Source: CATOSK01 sp963665735 (GTDB taxonomy: Bacteria > Chloroflexota > Dehalococcoidia > Lucifugimonadales > UBA3495). Taken from it: a stretch of DNA of 64,000 bases. The notes beneath the pieces are model-generated. The model saw only the letters and a program-made list of their open reading frames with translations. It was not told the origin of the DNA and searched no databases. Shown one piece after another: positions 50,701-59,276 of this stretch. The DNA lies in NCBI GenBank assembly GCA_963665735.1, contig OY762444.1, forward strand, positions 186,001 to 250,000, read 5' to 3'. Within the stretch, counting starts at the first letter, position 1. Each line of letters begins with the position of its first letter. The position numbers and the translations under genes are program-made.

Positions 50701-52899
50701 TTGCTGAAACTGTATAACACCCTGACCAAGCAGGTCGAAGAAGTCCATCCCATCCAGCCGGGCCGCGCCTCCATCTACACCTGCGGCCCCACCGTGTACC
50801 GCTACGCCCACATCGGCAACCTCCGCACCTACCTCATGGCCGACTGGATTCGCCGCACCCTGGACGCTCAGGGTATCCAGGTCTATCACGTCAAGAACAT
50901 CACCGACGTCGGCCACATGAGGCAGGAACTGGTCGAAACCGGCGGCGACAAGATGATTCTCGCCGCCTTGGCCGAGGGCAAGACCATCGGCGAAATCGCC
51001 CAGTTCTACGCCGACAGCTTCCACCAGGACGAACAGCGGGTCAACATCCTTCCCGCCCACGTCTTCCCCTGGGCCACTCAGCACATCCCCGAAATGCTGG
51101 ACATCGTTCAGCGTCTCATCGCCGCCGGCTACGCCTACGAGACCCACGGCAACGTCTATTTCGACGTGGGCCAATTCTCCGAATACGGCAAGCTCTCCCG
51201 CAACTTCGGCGGCGACCTCCTCGAAGGCGTCCGCGTCGAAACCGACCCCCTCAAAAAAGACCCCCGCGACTTTACCCTCTGGAAAGCCGCCGAACCCGGC
51301 CGCGACGTGAAATGGGCCAGCCCTTGGGGTGACGGTTTCCCCGGCTGGCACGTCGAATGTTCCGCCATGGCCAGCAAGTACCTCGGCGAAAAATTCGACA
51401 TCCACACCGGTGGCGTGGACAACATCTTCCCCCACCATGAAGACGAAATCGCCCAGAGCGAAGGCGCCTTTGGCTGCCAGCACGTCAACTACTGGGTGCA
51501 CGGCCAACACCTCTTGGCCGACGGTGCCAAGATGGCCAAGTCCTCCGGCAATGTCTTCCTCATCGAAGACCTGGTTGAACGCGGCTTTGACCCCTTGGCT
51601 TTCCGCTACCTCTGCCTCACCGTCCGCTACCGCCACCGCATGAACTTTACCTTCGGCTCCCTCCGCGCCAGCGAAAAAGCCCTGACCGGCCTGCGCGATA
51701 GGGTTTGGACCTGGAAGGGACTGCCCCCGCTGGACTCCCTGCCCCCCGAAACCGAAGATTGGCGCGGCAGGATTTGGGAGACCCTGCACAACGACCTCAA
51801 CCTTCCCGGTGCCCTGTCCCTGACTTGGAATATGCTCAAGTCCGAACTCCCCGGCCAGGCCAAGCTGGACTTGCTGCTGGACTTGGACCGGGTGATGGGC
51901 CTCGACTTGGCCGATGTGCCGGCCAGTTACCAGGCCCCAACCCCGGTGCTGACCTCTCTTGACCGCCGCCGGTCCCTCCGCAGCCAGGCCGAATACGGCA
52001 CCGCCGACAACCTCCGCTCCGACGTGATGGCCCAGGGCTGGTGGGTGCAGGATACCGGCGACGCCAGCCGCATCCGTCCCAAGACCCCCCTGGAACAGCA
52101 GGCCGAGCGTTGGCCCGCCGTCTCTTCCTCCCGCGAAGTCGAATCCGCCCTGTCCGACGAACCCCGCTATGACTTCACCTTCGTCCTCAACGCCTACAAC
52201 TACGCCGACGACGTGGCCCGTTGCGTCAACAGTATGCTGGCCTTCTCCCAGGGCCACAGCGCCGAAATCGTCGTCGTGGACAACGGCTCCACCGACGGCA
52301 CCGCCGACTGGCTGGAAGAGTGCCAGCGCGACCACGATAACGTCCGCGTCGTCCACTGCGACCACGTAATCGGCGACGCCGCCGGTAAGAACATCGGCCT
52401 CAAACAGAGCCGCGGCCGCCACATCATCATCGTGGACGCCTCCACCGAAATTGTCGGCGACCTGCTGACCATCGTGGAGGAACGTCTGGCCGATGAGACC
52501 GTCGGCATCTTCGGCCCCTACGGGCTGTCCACTGACGATATGCGCCACTTCCACGAAGAAGTCGAGCAGGGCGACGCCGACGCCATGCAAGCCTACTGCA
52601 TGGCCTTCCGCCGCGATTCCGTCCAACAAGTCGGGCTGATGCACGAAGGATTTAGGTTCTACCGCAACCTGGACATTGATTACAGTTTCCAATTCAAGGA
52701 AAAAGGCTACCGCGTGGTGGCCGACAACACCCTCCCCCTGGTGCGCCACGAACACCGCCAATGGGAAGAACTGGACGAAAACCAGCGCGACGAGTTGAGC
52801 CGCAAGAACTTCGGACGCTTCCTCCGGCGTTGGGGCCACCGCCCCGACCTGCTGGTCACCTCCGAAGGCCGCGCCTTCGACACCGGCTTCCACCACTAG
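50701..52899 (+). CDS. cysS: Cysteinyl-tRNA synthetase fused to GT2-family glycosyltransferase
   Basis: 732 residues from TTG 50701 (GGGGGT eight bases upstream); upstream frame is repeat sequence. Residues 1-470 are a complete class I CysRS: Cys28 in YTCGPTVY (zinc), HIGN 37-40, WHVECSAM and HHEDEIAQSE (zinc ligands), KMAKS 277-281. After a linker (about 470-488) residues 490-732 form a GT-A glycosyltransferase 2 domain: FTFVLNAYNYADD, EIVVVDNGSTDGTADW, AAGKNIGLKQSRG, a VDAST acidic site in place of DxD, and ending in a Trp/Arg-rich tail. No stop or frameshift separates the halves. It is probably the only CysRS of the cell. What the GT domain modifies is unknown. Confidence 0.9.
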   Translation: MLKLYNTLTKQVEEVHPIQPGRASIYTCGPTVYRYAHIGNLRTYLMADWIRRTLDAQGIQVYHVKNITDVGHMRQELVETGGDKMILAALAEGKTIGEIAQFYADSFHQDEQRVNILPAHVFPWATQHIPEMLDIVQRLIAAGYAYETHGNVYFDVGQFSEYGKLSRNFGGDLLEGVRVETDPLKKDPRDFTLWKAAEPGRDVKWASPWGDGFPGWHVECSAMASKYLGEKFDIHTGGVDNIFPHHEDEIAQSEGAFGCQHVNYWVHGQHLLADGAKMAKSSGNVFLIEDLVERGFDPLAFRYLCLTVRYRHRMNFTFGSLRASEKALTGLRDRVWTWKGLPPLDSLPPETEDWRGRIWETLHNDLNLPGALSLTWNMLKSELPGQAKLDLLLDLDRVMGLDLADVPASYQAPTPVLTSLDRRRSLRSQAEYGTADNLRSDVMAQGWWVQDTGDASRIRPKTPLEQQAERWPAVSSSREVESALSDEPRYDFTFVLNAYNYADDVARCVNSMLAFSQGHSAEIVVVDNGSTDGTADWLEECQRDHDNVRVVHCDHVIGDAAGKNIGLKQSRGRHIIIVDASTEIVGDLLTIVEERLADETVGIFGPYGLSTDDMRHFHEEVEQGDADAMQAYCMAFRRDSVQQVGLMHEGFRFYRNLDIDYSFQFKEKGYRVVADNTLPLVRHEHRQWEELDENQRDELSRKNFGRFLRRWGHRPDLLVTSEGRAFDTGFHH

Positions 52900-53458
52900 A
52901 AGGGCAACTTGCTGGACCTGATAACTGGTTAAGGATATATCGTCATTCCGGCGAAACCTGTCCTGAGCGTAGCCGAAGGGGTCGTCTTGCCCGAACAATT
53001 TTAGACCTGGGTGAAAATCTTTCAGGGTGACAACCAAAAGTCCATGCGGGTGAGGGCATATCCCCCCGCACCCCACCGTCATTCCCGCGAAACCTGTCCT
53101 GAGCGTAGCCGAAGGAGCGGGAATCCAATCCCTCCCCCGTCGGATTGGGCAAATGGTACGGAGACAACGAAAAAATCCCCTCCCCCTGGTAGGGGGAGGG
53201 CTAGGGAGGGGGTAAAACCCCAACCCCGGAAATTTTTGGTGGCAAAATTCCGGGGTACGTTAGCCCCGCCTTTTGGCCCGTGACGGTTGCGGTTTCCCTC
53301 CTTACGTCAACCTCGACGTTTTCCCTACTTCCGCCACCGGACGGCGACGGTTTTGGACTTCCGGGCCGCCTTGACCGGGGATTTTTGTATCTGCTACCGT
53401 TGGTGGTGATGGTTGGGACGTTCTTCACCGCGCCGCAATTGGAAACTTGGCAACCCTG
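52900..53458. repeat. Repeat block and unique sequence at the skew switch
   Basis: Two P1 halves each joined to an ACCTGTCCTGAGCGTAGCC insert (about 52942-52985 and 53075-53130), P2 at about 53178-53215, the last repeat in the left-hand orientation. 53226-53253 is a hairpin CCGGAAATTTT/AAAATTCCGG. 53255-53458 is unique, richer in T, without ORF or DnaA-box-like nonamers that I can see. Confidence 0.6.
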
Positions 53459-54418
53459 ATGCGGGAGTTGGCCGAGCGGGTGCTGGCCGGAGAACCACGG
53501 GCCTTGTCCCGCGGCATTTCCCTGGTGGAACGCGGCTCCCCCAACGCCCCGGAACTGATGGCTGCCGTTGACCCCGCCGCCGGCCGGGCCTACACCGTCG
53601 GCGTCACCGGCCCGCCGGGCGCCGGCAAGAGCACCATCGTCGCCCGCCTGACCGAGTTGCTCCGGGGCCGCGGCTTGACCGTCGGCGTCATCGCCGTTGA
53701 CCCGACCAGTCCCTTCAGCGGCGGCGCCCTCCTCGGCGACCGCATCAGGATGCAGCGGCACTACCTCGACCCCGGGGTTTTCATCCGCAGCCTCGCCACC
53801 CGTGGCCAGGCCGGGGGACTCCCCCGCATCGTCAAAAGCGTGGTGCGATTATTGGACGCATCCGGTAAGGACGTAATCTTGGTGGAAACGGTGGGCGTGG
53901 GGCAAACTGAGCTTGGAATCATGGGCGTGGCCGACTCCGTGGCCGTAACCCTCATGCCGGAGTCCGGGGACGCCGTTCAGGCCCTCAAGGCCGGGGTTAT
54001 GGAAATCGCCGACATCTACGTCGTCAATAAGGCCGACCGCCCCGGCGCCGACCGGGTGGCCGCCGCCATCAACTCCATGCTCCACCTGGGGCCGCCCGCC
54101 GAGGACTGGACACCCCCGGTAGTCCTCACCCAGGCCGAGGTCGGCGAAGGCATCGCCGAACTTTGGGACGCTGTGACGGCCCACCGGGAATTTTCGACCT
54201 CCGCCGGGCTGCTGGCCGCCCGCCGCGAGGAACGCCGCCGCCGGGAGTTCCTGGAAACGGTGGAAGAGGAACTAAGCCGCCGCCTCCGGGAGCGGCTGCG
54301 GCAGGATGCCGCCCTCCAAGCTCTGTTGGAGCAGGTAGCCCTCGGCGAAACCGAACCCTTGGCGGCGGCCCGCCAAGCCTTGGCCAATGACCTTGATATG
54401 GTTGCCAAAACGAAATAG
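53459..54418 (+). CDS. meaB: MeaB/ArgK-family P-loop GTPase
   Basis: 319 residues from ATG 53459; TTG 53447 is an in-frame alternative. G3E-family GTPase: N-terminal ALSRGISLVERG, Walker A GPPGAGKST (51-59), DPTSPFSGGALLGDRIRM, base II/III ETVGVGQTE, NKADRPGA. The helical C-terminal dimerisation arm is rich in Arg/Glu. It protects and loads methylmalonyl-CoA mutase with B12 in other bacteria. No mutase gene is in this window. The next gene follows after 72 bases. Confidence 0.92.
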   Translation: MRELAERVLAGEPRALSRGISLVERGSPNAPELMAAVDPAAGRAYTVGVTGPPGAGKSTIVARLTELLRGRGLTVGVIAVDPTSPFSGGALLGDRIRMQRHYLDPGVFIRSLATRGQAGGLPRIVKSVVRLLDASGKDVILVETVGVGQTELGIMGVADSVAVTLMPESGDAVQALKAGVMEIADIYVVNKADRPGADRVAAAINSMLHLGPPAEDWTPPVVLTQAEVGEGIAELWDAVTAHREFSTSAGLLAARREERRRREFLETVEEELSRRLRERLRQDAALQALLEQVALGETEPLAAARQALANDLDMVAKTK

Positions 54419-54490
54419 AGGACTTGCCCCGGTGGGGCATCGTAGCGGTTTCGTTCCCCGGCGGGGAGCGGAACCGGATGGAGTGGGAAG

Positions 54491-55147
54491 ATGGTGGTTT
54501 TGGGCGTGGACCTGCGAACCTCACCAAAGCGCCGCAGCGCAATGGCGGCCTTGGACTGCGAACCCTCGGTAACTTTCCTGGGACTGGCCTCCACCGACGA
54601 CGACATCGTTGCGCGGGTGGAATCGCTGCGCCCCGACGTGGTGGCCTTCGGAACCCCGCTGACGCTCCCGGAAGGGCTGTGCTGCCTGGAAACGGCTTGC
54701 GACTGCCGCACCCGCAGCGCCCGCCGCAAGGGGCGCCAGCTGGAGCTTGACCTGGCACAGATGGGCATAAGCTGTTTCTTCTCCGGCAAAGGTTCGGTCA
54801 TTCGGGGCCTGATTTACCGCGGCATCGGGTTGCGGAAGCGGCTGGCCGCGCTGGGGTTCGAGGTTATCGAGGTTTACCCCCACGCCACCAAGGTAGTCCT
54901 GTTCGGCGACGGCGTTCCCTCCAAGAACAGCCGGGGCAGCCTGGATTATGTCAAACAACGGCTGCCCGGTCTGATGGGCGGTTTGGATGAGCGGCTGGAG
55001 TCCCTGAACCAGAACGATTGTGACGCCCTGATTAACGCCTATACCGCCTTCCTGCACCGCCGGGGCGAAACCGATATTCTCGGCCAGCCCACCGAAGGCT
55101 GGCTCACCCTGCCCCGGTTGATGCCCCAGGAAGTCCGTTCCGGCTGA
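54491..55147 (+). CDS. DUF429-family (RNase H-like fold) protein
   Basis: 218 residues. DUF429 signatures: VVLGVDLRTSPKRRSAMAALD at the start, VVAFGTPLTLPEG with a motif of the second acidic strand altered (DxPL to GTPL), CRTRSARRKGRQLELDL, GLRKRLAALGFEVIEVYPHATK and DCDALINAYTAFLHRRG. RNase H-like fold with putative nuclease activity (COG4923), not characterised. GGAG precedes the ATG. Same strand as, and 72 bases after, the MeaB gene. 55148-55255 downstream carries GTCGA-type palindromic fragments. Confidence 0.8.
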   Translation: MVVLGVDLRTSPKRRSAMAALDCEPSVTFLGLASTDDDIVARVESLRPDVVAFGTPLTLPEGLCCLETACDCRTRSARRKGRQLELDLAQMGISCFFSGKGSVIRGLIYRGIGLRKRLAALGFEVIEVYPHATKVVLFGDGVPSKNSRGSLDYVKQRLPGLMGGLDERLESLNQNDCDALINAYTAFLHRRGETDILGQPTEGWLTLPRLMPQEVRSG

Positions 55148-55255
55148 TTCCCGGTTGCCCCGGGCCCTTCGACAGGCTCAGGATGAGCGGCCTGAGGCTT
55201 AGGGCAGGCGGCATGGGGCTTAGGATGAGCGGCCGGCCCTGAGCTTGCCGATGGG

Positions 55256-56140
55256 TCAGCGGTTTGGCGGCTGGTTGTTGGCCCCGCCGTTGTTCTGCTG
55301 CGGCTGGTTGCCCAATCCCAGGAAGGGCGACAGCATGGAGGTGAACTCCATCGGGAAAATGAACTTGGTGGAGGGGCTGGAACCCAGCGATTTCAGGGTG
55401 TCGAAATACTGGAGGCTCATGGTCTTGGCGTCCACGGTGTTGGCGACGGTGTAAATCCGCTCCAACGCGGTGCTGAACCCTTCGGCCCGCAGGACGGTGG
55501 CCTGCTGTTCGCCCTCGGCCTCCAGGATTTCGGCCTGCCGCTTGCCCTCAGCCTCCAGGATGGCGGACTGCTTTTCGCCCTCGGCCCGGTTGATTTGGGC
55601 TTGCCGCTGGCCTTCCGACTCGGTGATTTCGGCGGTCTTGATGGCGTCGGCGGATTTTTGCCGTTCCATCGCCTGCTTAACCCCCGGAGGCGGGTCAATT
55701 TCGTTGATTTCGCACTGGGACACCTTGACGCCCCACCGGATAGTCACTTCGTCCATGCGGACTTGCACTTCGTCACGGATGCGTTCCCGTTCCGACAAGG
55801 CCGTGGAAAGGTCAATGGCGCCGATGACGGCCCGCAGGGTGGCGAAGGCCAGGTTGATGACCGCCTGCTCGAAGTTCTGCACCGACAGGACGGCCTTGTC
55901 GGCCATTTCCTCCATGACCCGGTAGTAGATAACGAAGTCCATGTCCACAACCACGTTGTCCGAGGTTATGTACTTCTGGGTGGGAACGCGGGTCACCCGC
56001 TCCCGCAGGTCAATCTTGGTTCCGGTGTAAAGGATGGGAACCAGGAAGCGCAGGCCGGGCCGCTGGATTCCGATGAAGGTGCCCAACCGCTGGACGACCA
56101 TCCGCTCGTATTGCTGAACTACGATCAATCCGCTGGCCAT
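55256..56140 (-). CDS. SPFH/stomatin-like protein (Band 7)
   Basis: 294 residues. Short hydrophobic N terminus (GLIVVQQYERMVVQRLG), SPFH domain (RPGLRFLVPIL, TQKYITSDNVVVDMDFVIYYRV, ALSERERIRDEVQVRMDE, WGVKVSQCEINEIDPP), then a long AEGEKQSAILEAEGKRQ coiled coil and a Gln/Asn/Pro-rich tail. Its GGAGG is embedded in the last codons of the upstream nfeD gene, two bases apart. The NfeD-stomatin pair forms a membrane microdomain complex in which the NfeD protease can cleave the stomatin. Strongly conserved operon. Confidence 0.93.
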   Translation of the reverse strand: MASGLIVVQQYERMVVQRLGTFIGIQRPGLRFLVPILYTGTKIDLRERVTRVPTQKYITSDNVVVDMDFVIYYRVMEEMADKAVLSVQNFEQAVINLAFATLRAVIGAIDLSTALSERERIRDEVQVRMDEVTIRWGVKVSQCEINEIDPPPGVKQAMERQKSADAIKTAEITESEGQRQAQINRAEGEKQSAILEAEGKRQAEILEAEGEQQATVLRAEGFSTALERIYTVANTVDAKTMSLQYFDTLKSLGSSPSTKFIFPMEFTSMLSPFLGLGNQPQQNNGGANNQPPNR

Positions 56141-56142
56141 AA

Positions 56143-57585
56143 CTACCTCCGGGGGCGCAGTCTTCGGGTTCTTCGGGGTTCGGACTGGGGGGAACAGGTC
56201 AGTATCAAGCCGTCGGCCCGGGTCACAATCACTTGGGAGCCGGCCCGAATCACCGTACCATCTTCGCTAACGGCTGTCCAGGTATCGTTGCTGACCTGCA
56301 CCACGCCCCGCGGGGCGATGTCCCGGGTCACCAGACCCGACCGGCCCACCAGCGAGGGCGACTCCACCGGCTGCTCCGCCGCGTCCTTCCGGGACTTCCA
56401 GGCTTCCCAAACGAAGTAGCCCAAGGGGAGGGCGAAAAGGACGGCAAAGCCGATGGGCAGCCCCGGATGCACCGAAATGTCCGGCGCGGCGGGAGACCTG
56501 ACGCCCCACTGGGAGAAGAGGAGGAAACCGCCCACCAGGAAACTGACGATGGCGCCCACGCCCAGCGCGCCCCAGCCGGCAACGTAAAACTCCAACACCG
56601 CCAGAATCCCGGCCAGCACGATAAACCCGACGGCAATCCAGTTCACCGGCAAGTTGCCCAAGCCAAGGAAAGCCAGCAGCAGACAGATGACGCCGATAAC
56701 GCCGGGGATGATGAGGCCGGGGCTGAAAAGCTCGATCACGATGCCGAGGGCGCCGATGGTCAACAACAGGAAGGCGACATTGGGATTGGAAATGAACTCC
56801 AGGAAGTGTTCCAGGACGGTCTTGTCCAGCCGCCGGAGTTGCAGGCCCTGGGTGTTGACTGTCGGGGCGTCGTCCCCGGCGGCCTCGTCCCCACCGGAAG
56901 GAAGGGGTTGCCCGTCCAGCTGCGTCAATAAGTCATTCAGGTCTTCGGCGATGAAGTCGGCCACGTTGAAATCAACGGCCTCCCGGGCGGTGTAGGAAGC
57001 GGCGCTGCGAACCGTGTCCTCCAGCTTGGCGGCGTTGCGGCCCCGTTCCTGGGCGATGCTGCGGATAAGGGAGGCGGCGTCGTTGGTGGCCTTGTCCGCC
57101 AATGTATTCGGCAGGTCGGCCCCGCTACCGGAAACCGGCGTGGCCGCCCCGATGTTGGAGCCGGGGGCCATCACCGCGAAGTGGGCGGCGGCGGCGATGA
57201 AAGTGCCAGCCGAACCGGCGTTGGCGCCGGAAGGGGAGACGTAAACCACGGTGGTGGTCGGGGATTCCAGCAGCACGGCGACGATGTTGCGGGTGGAGTC
57301 CAGCAGCCCGCCGGGAGTGTCCAACTCGAAGATAGCCAGTTCCGCCCCGCTATCGTAAGCCTCGCGCAAGGTACGCTCAATGAGCCGTTCCTTGACCGGG
57401 TTAATCACGCCGTCAACCCGGACGACTACCCCGTGGGGGTTGGCGGTCTGCCCCAAAGCCAGCCCCAGCCAGCCCAAGGCCAACATAACGGCGAAGGCGG
57501 AGGTCAGGGCCAAGCGTATCGGGGACAAGTTTCGCATTGCGGCGTTGCCAACGGGATTTTTTCGGCGGTCGGACCAGCTCAACAC
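56143..57585 (-). CDS. nfeD: NfeD membrane serine protease (long form)
   Basis: 480 residues from GTG 57585 (GAGG eight bases upstream); internal ATG at residue 17 gives a cleaner signal peptide (LALTSAFAVMLALGWLGLALG). ClpP-like protease domain (about 52-230) with Ser125 in NAGSAG and Lys165 in LADKATND as catalytic dyad. Four or five transmembrane helices (about 275-385) follow, then the OB-fold NfeD domain (SLVGRSGLVTRDIAPRGVVQV...AGSQVIVTRADG). Two bases upstream of the stomatin gene. Acts at the cell membrane. Confidence 0.92.
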   Translation of the reverse strand: MLSWSDRRKNPVGNAAMRNLSPIRLALTSAFAVMLALGWLGLALGQTANPHGVVVRVDGVINPVKERLIERTLREAYDSGAELAIFELDTPGGLLDSTRNIVAVLLESPTTTVVYVSPSGANAGSAGTFIAAAAHFAVMAPGSNIGAATPVSGSGADLPNTLADKATNDAASLIRSIAQERGRNAAKLEDTVRSAASYTAREAVDFNVADFIAEDLNDLLTQLDGQPLPSGGDEAAGDDAPTVNTQGLQLRRLDKTVLEHFLEFISNPNVAFLLLTIGALGIVIELFSPGLIIPGVIGVICLLLAFLGLGNLPVNWIAVGFIVLAGILAVLEFYVAGWGALGVGAIVSFLVGGFLLFSQWGVRSPAAPDISVHPGLPIGFAVLFALPLGYFVWEAWKSRKDAAEQPVESPSLVGRSGLVTRDIAPRGVVQVSNDTWTAVSEDGTVIRAGSQVIVTRADGLILTCSPQSEPRRTRRLRPRR

Positions 57586-58294
57586 TAGCGGGCCTCTTCA
57601 ACCATCATGGCGTAAGGGTTGGCGGCTGTCAATTTAGATAATCCCTTTCCTCTCAACGGGGCAAGGCCGGGATGATATGGGGCGCGGCGATGTTGTTCGC
57701 TTGAATTTTCTGGATTCCGGCCCGTTCGGCGATGCTCAGGGCAGGCTCTACGTCGGAATGACGGATTGGGGGGCGGCGTTTTTACCCCCTCCCCAGCCCT
57801 CCCCCTGGTAGGGGGAGGGGGTGAAAATTTTACCTTTTTCTCCAAAATCGCCCATTTTCGCCCATTTTCGCCCATTTGAGCGTGGATTTGGGGGTTGGAT
57901 GTGTCCAAGAAGTGTCCATATTGGGGGATATTTGGACGGTTTTGGCGATTTTGGACACTTTTTGGGCGGGTTTTGGGCAGGTGTCTTTCGGTTGGTTTTG
58001 GGGTTGGCGGGCGGGCAACCATAAGGCGTTGCCCCTACGGGTTGGGGGCCGGCGTTTTTACCCCCTCCCCAGCCCTCCCCCTACCAGGGGGAGGGAGTTT
58101 TTCGTTTTCATCCCGACGCTGGCCCACCGTTGGGTTTCTGGATTCCGGCTTTCGCCGGAATGACGGGTTGGGGGGCGGCGTTTTTACCCCCTCCCCAGCC
58201 CTCCCCCTGGTAGGGGGCGGGGGTTTTTGGCGCTTGCCCCGGCCATTCCCCGGAGGAGGGACGACGGATGGGGATGTCCATTGCACCATTGGGG
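57586..58294. repeat. Repeat block in right-hand orientation, including element C
   Basis: From here on P1 and P2 are reversed relative to the left part. It has a P1/P3-like composite near 57707-57760, P2 near 57780-57822 and element C at 57823-58025. Then P5 near 58020-58040, P2 near 58062-58095, P1 near 58137-58165, and P2 near 58185-58225. Confidence 0.7.
57823..58025 (-). repeat. Element C: partial copy of element A core
   Basis: Reverse complement of about 50290-50480: AACCAA...ACC, CCCAAAAAGTGTCCAAAATCGCC, AATATGGACACTTCTTGGACAC, CAAATCCACGCTCAAATGG and AAGGTAAAATTTTCACCC in the same order. It lacks the promoter and ribosome-binding site. TGGGCGAAAA is triplicated at 57850-57880. Confidence 0.75.
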
Positions 58295-58597
58295 TCAGGC
58301 TTTCAGGGGTTTGGGGAAGAAGCGCTGGAAGATTTGGGCGGGGTCGGGTTCCCGTTTGTCGCGGGCGCAACGCTCCAGGTAGGACAGGGCGTTGGAGCAG
58401 CCCAAGTACCAGAGGCCGGCCTTGGCGACCTTCTGTAGGAAGGTGATGGGTTTGGGCAGGGGCTGGTCTTCGGCCTGGGCGGTTTGCCAGTCTTCGACCC
58501 ATTCGTCGGCCAGCTTGCTGACCCTGAGTTGGGTCAAGGGGACGATGAGTTTGCGCCGGAGGGCGCGGATGCGGGCTTGCAGGGAACTGATGGTCAT
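58295..58597 (-). CDS. Small helical protein of unknown function (element B)
   Basis: 100 residues from ATG 58597 with AAGGAG ten bases upstream. Entirely helical and basic: MTISSLQARIRALRRKLIV, then LRVSKLADEWVEDWQTAQ, FLQKVAKAGLWYLG, and CARDKREPDPAQIFQRFFP. The frame is continuous upstream for 190 further codons through the leader of element B, but that part is low-complexity and repeat-derived. I recall similar short proteins in Chloroflexi accessory regions but no function. Only complete gene of the A/B/C element family here. Confidence 0.65.
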   Translation of the reverse strand: MTISSLQARIRALRRKLIVPLTQLRVSKLADEWVEDWQTAQAEDQPLPKPITFLQKVAKAGLWYLGCSNALSYLERCARDKREPDPAQIFQRFFPKPLKA

Positions 58598-59246
58598 GGT
58601 TGTTGGCTCCTTGGATGGAGTTTTTTGTTTTCCGGGATATTTGGGGACATTGTGGGACATTTTGGGTTGGGGGTTTTTGTTTTCTGTGGTATTTCGTGGC
58701 ATTGTGTTGCATTTTGGTTGGGGTTCACCCCCTCCCCGGCCATCCCCCTGGTAGGGGGCGGGAGTTTTTCGGTTGTCTTGGGGTCTCCTTTTGGTTGGTT
58801 TTGGGGTCGTTGCCTTGGGTTTTCGTTTCCTTTTTCGGGGTTGCCCGGCCGGGCGTTCCGGCTTTGCCCGTCCCTTGAAGGGGGACGCGACGCCCGCCGG
58901 TGGGGCATGGCCGACTACCGCCGCTACCACCCCGCAGGGGAGCAGCCACCCGTCGGCTAAGGGCACGGGCCGACTACCGCCGCTACCACCGCTACCACCC
59001 CGTAGGGGAGCAGCCACCCGTCGGCTAAGGGCACGCCCGACTTTGCCGAAGCCGCCTCTCGGTAGAGGGGGCTGGATGGCGCCCGTCGGTGGGGGCAGTT
59101 GCCGCAGCGGAGTCGTTAGACCTCGCATCGGATAAGAGCCATGGTTATCCGGGAGGGACTCTCGACGCAAACGGCGGGGTTGGTGTTACATAGGCGGTTC
59201 CTCCTGGGTTTAGGGATGGGGTTCCAGGGATGTTGCCGATGGGGTA
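58598..59246 (-). other. Element B: long leader with start-stop codon pair and internal tandem repeat
   Basis: After its promoter the leader has AACCCAGGAGGAACCGCCTATG directly followed by TAA: an AGGAGG (59205-59200) eight bases before ATG (59191-59189) and TAA (59188-59186). Then a tandem pair (58910-58968 and 58969-59036) of GCCGACTACCGCCGCTACCA-type units. It ends with the GGGCAAAGCCGGAACGCCCG block shared with element A, a P2 near 58730-58760, and the AAATGCAACACAATGCC segment. The leader is about 600 bases before the 100-residue ORF. Confidence 0.55.
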
Positions 59247-59276
59247 ATCATAGAACGGATGTACGGCGATTGTCAA
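59247..59276 (-). promoter_or_regulatory. Sigma-70 promoter of element B
   Basis: Minus strand TTGACA (59276-59271), 18-base spacer, TATGAT (59252-59247). It sits at the same place relative to AACCCAGGAGG as the element A promoter, though without the attenuator. Confidence 0.65.

Noticed and set aside
53226..53253. dif/XerCD site at the AT-rich hairpin
   Set aside because: The inverted repeat lacks the XerC and XerD binding arms and central spacing of dif; only a hairpin can be claimed.
53201..53761. Minus ORF overlapping the meaB start
   Set aside because: Antisense to a clear GTPase gene and running into a P2 repeat.
57585..58022. Minus-strand ORF upstream of nfeD
   Set aside because: Composed of P1/P2 repeats and element C sequence translated in frame.
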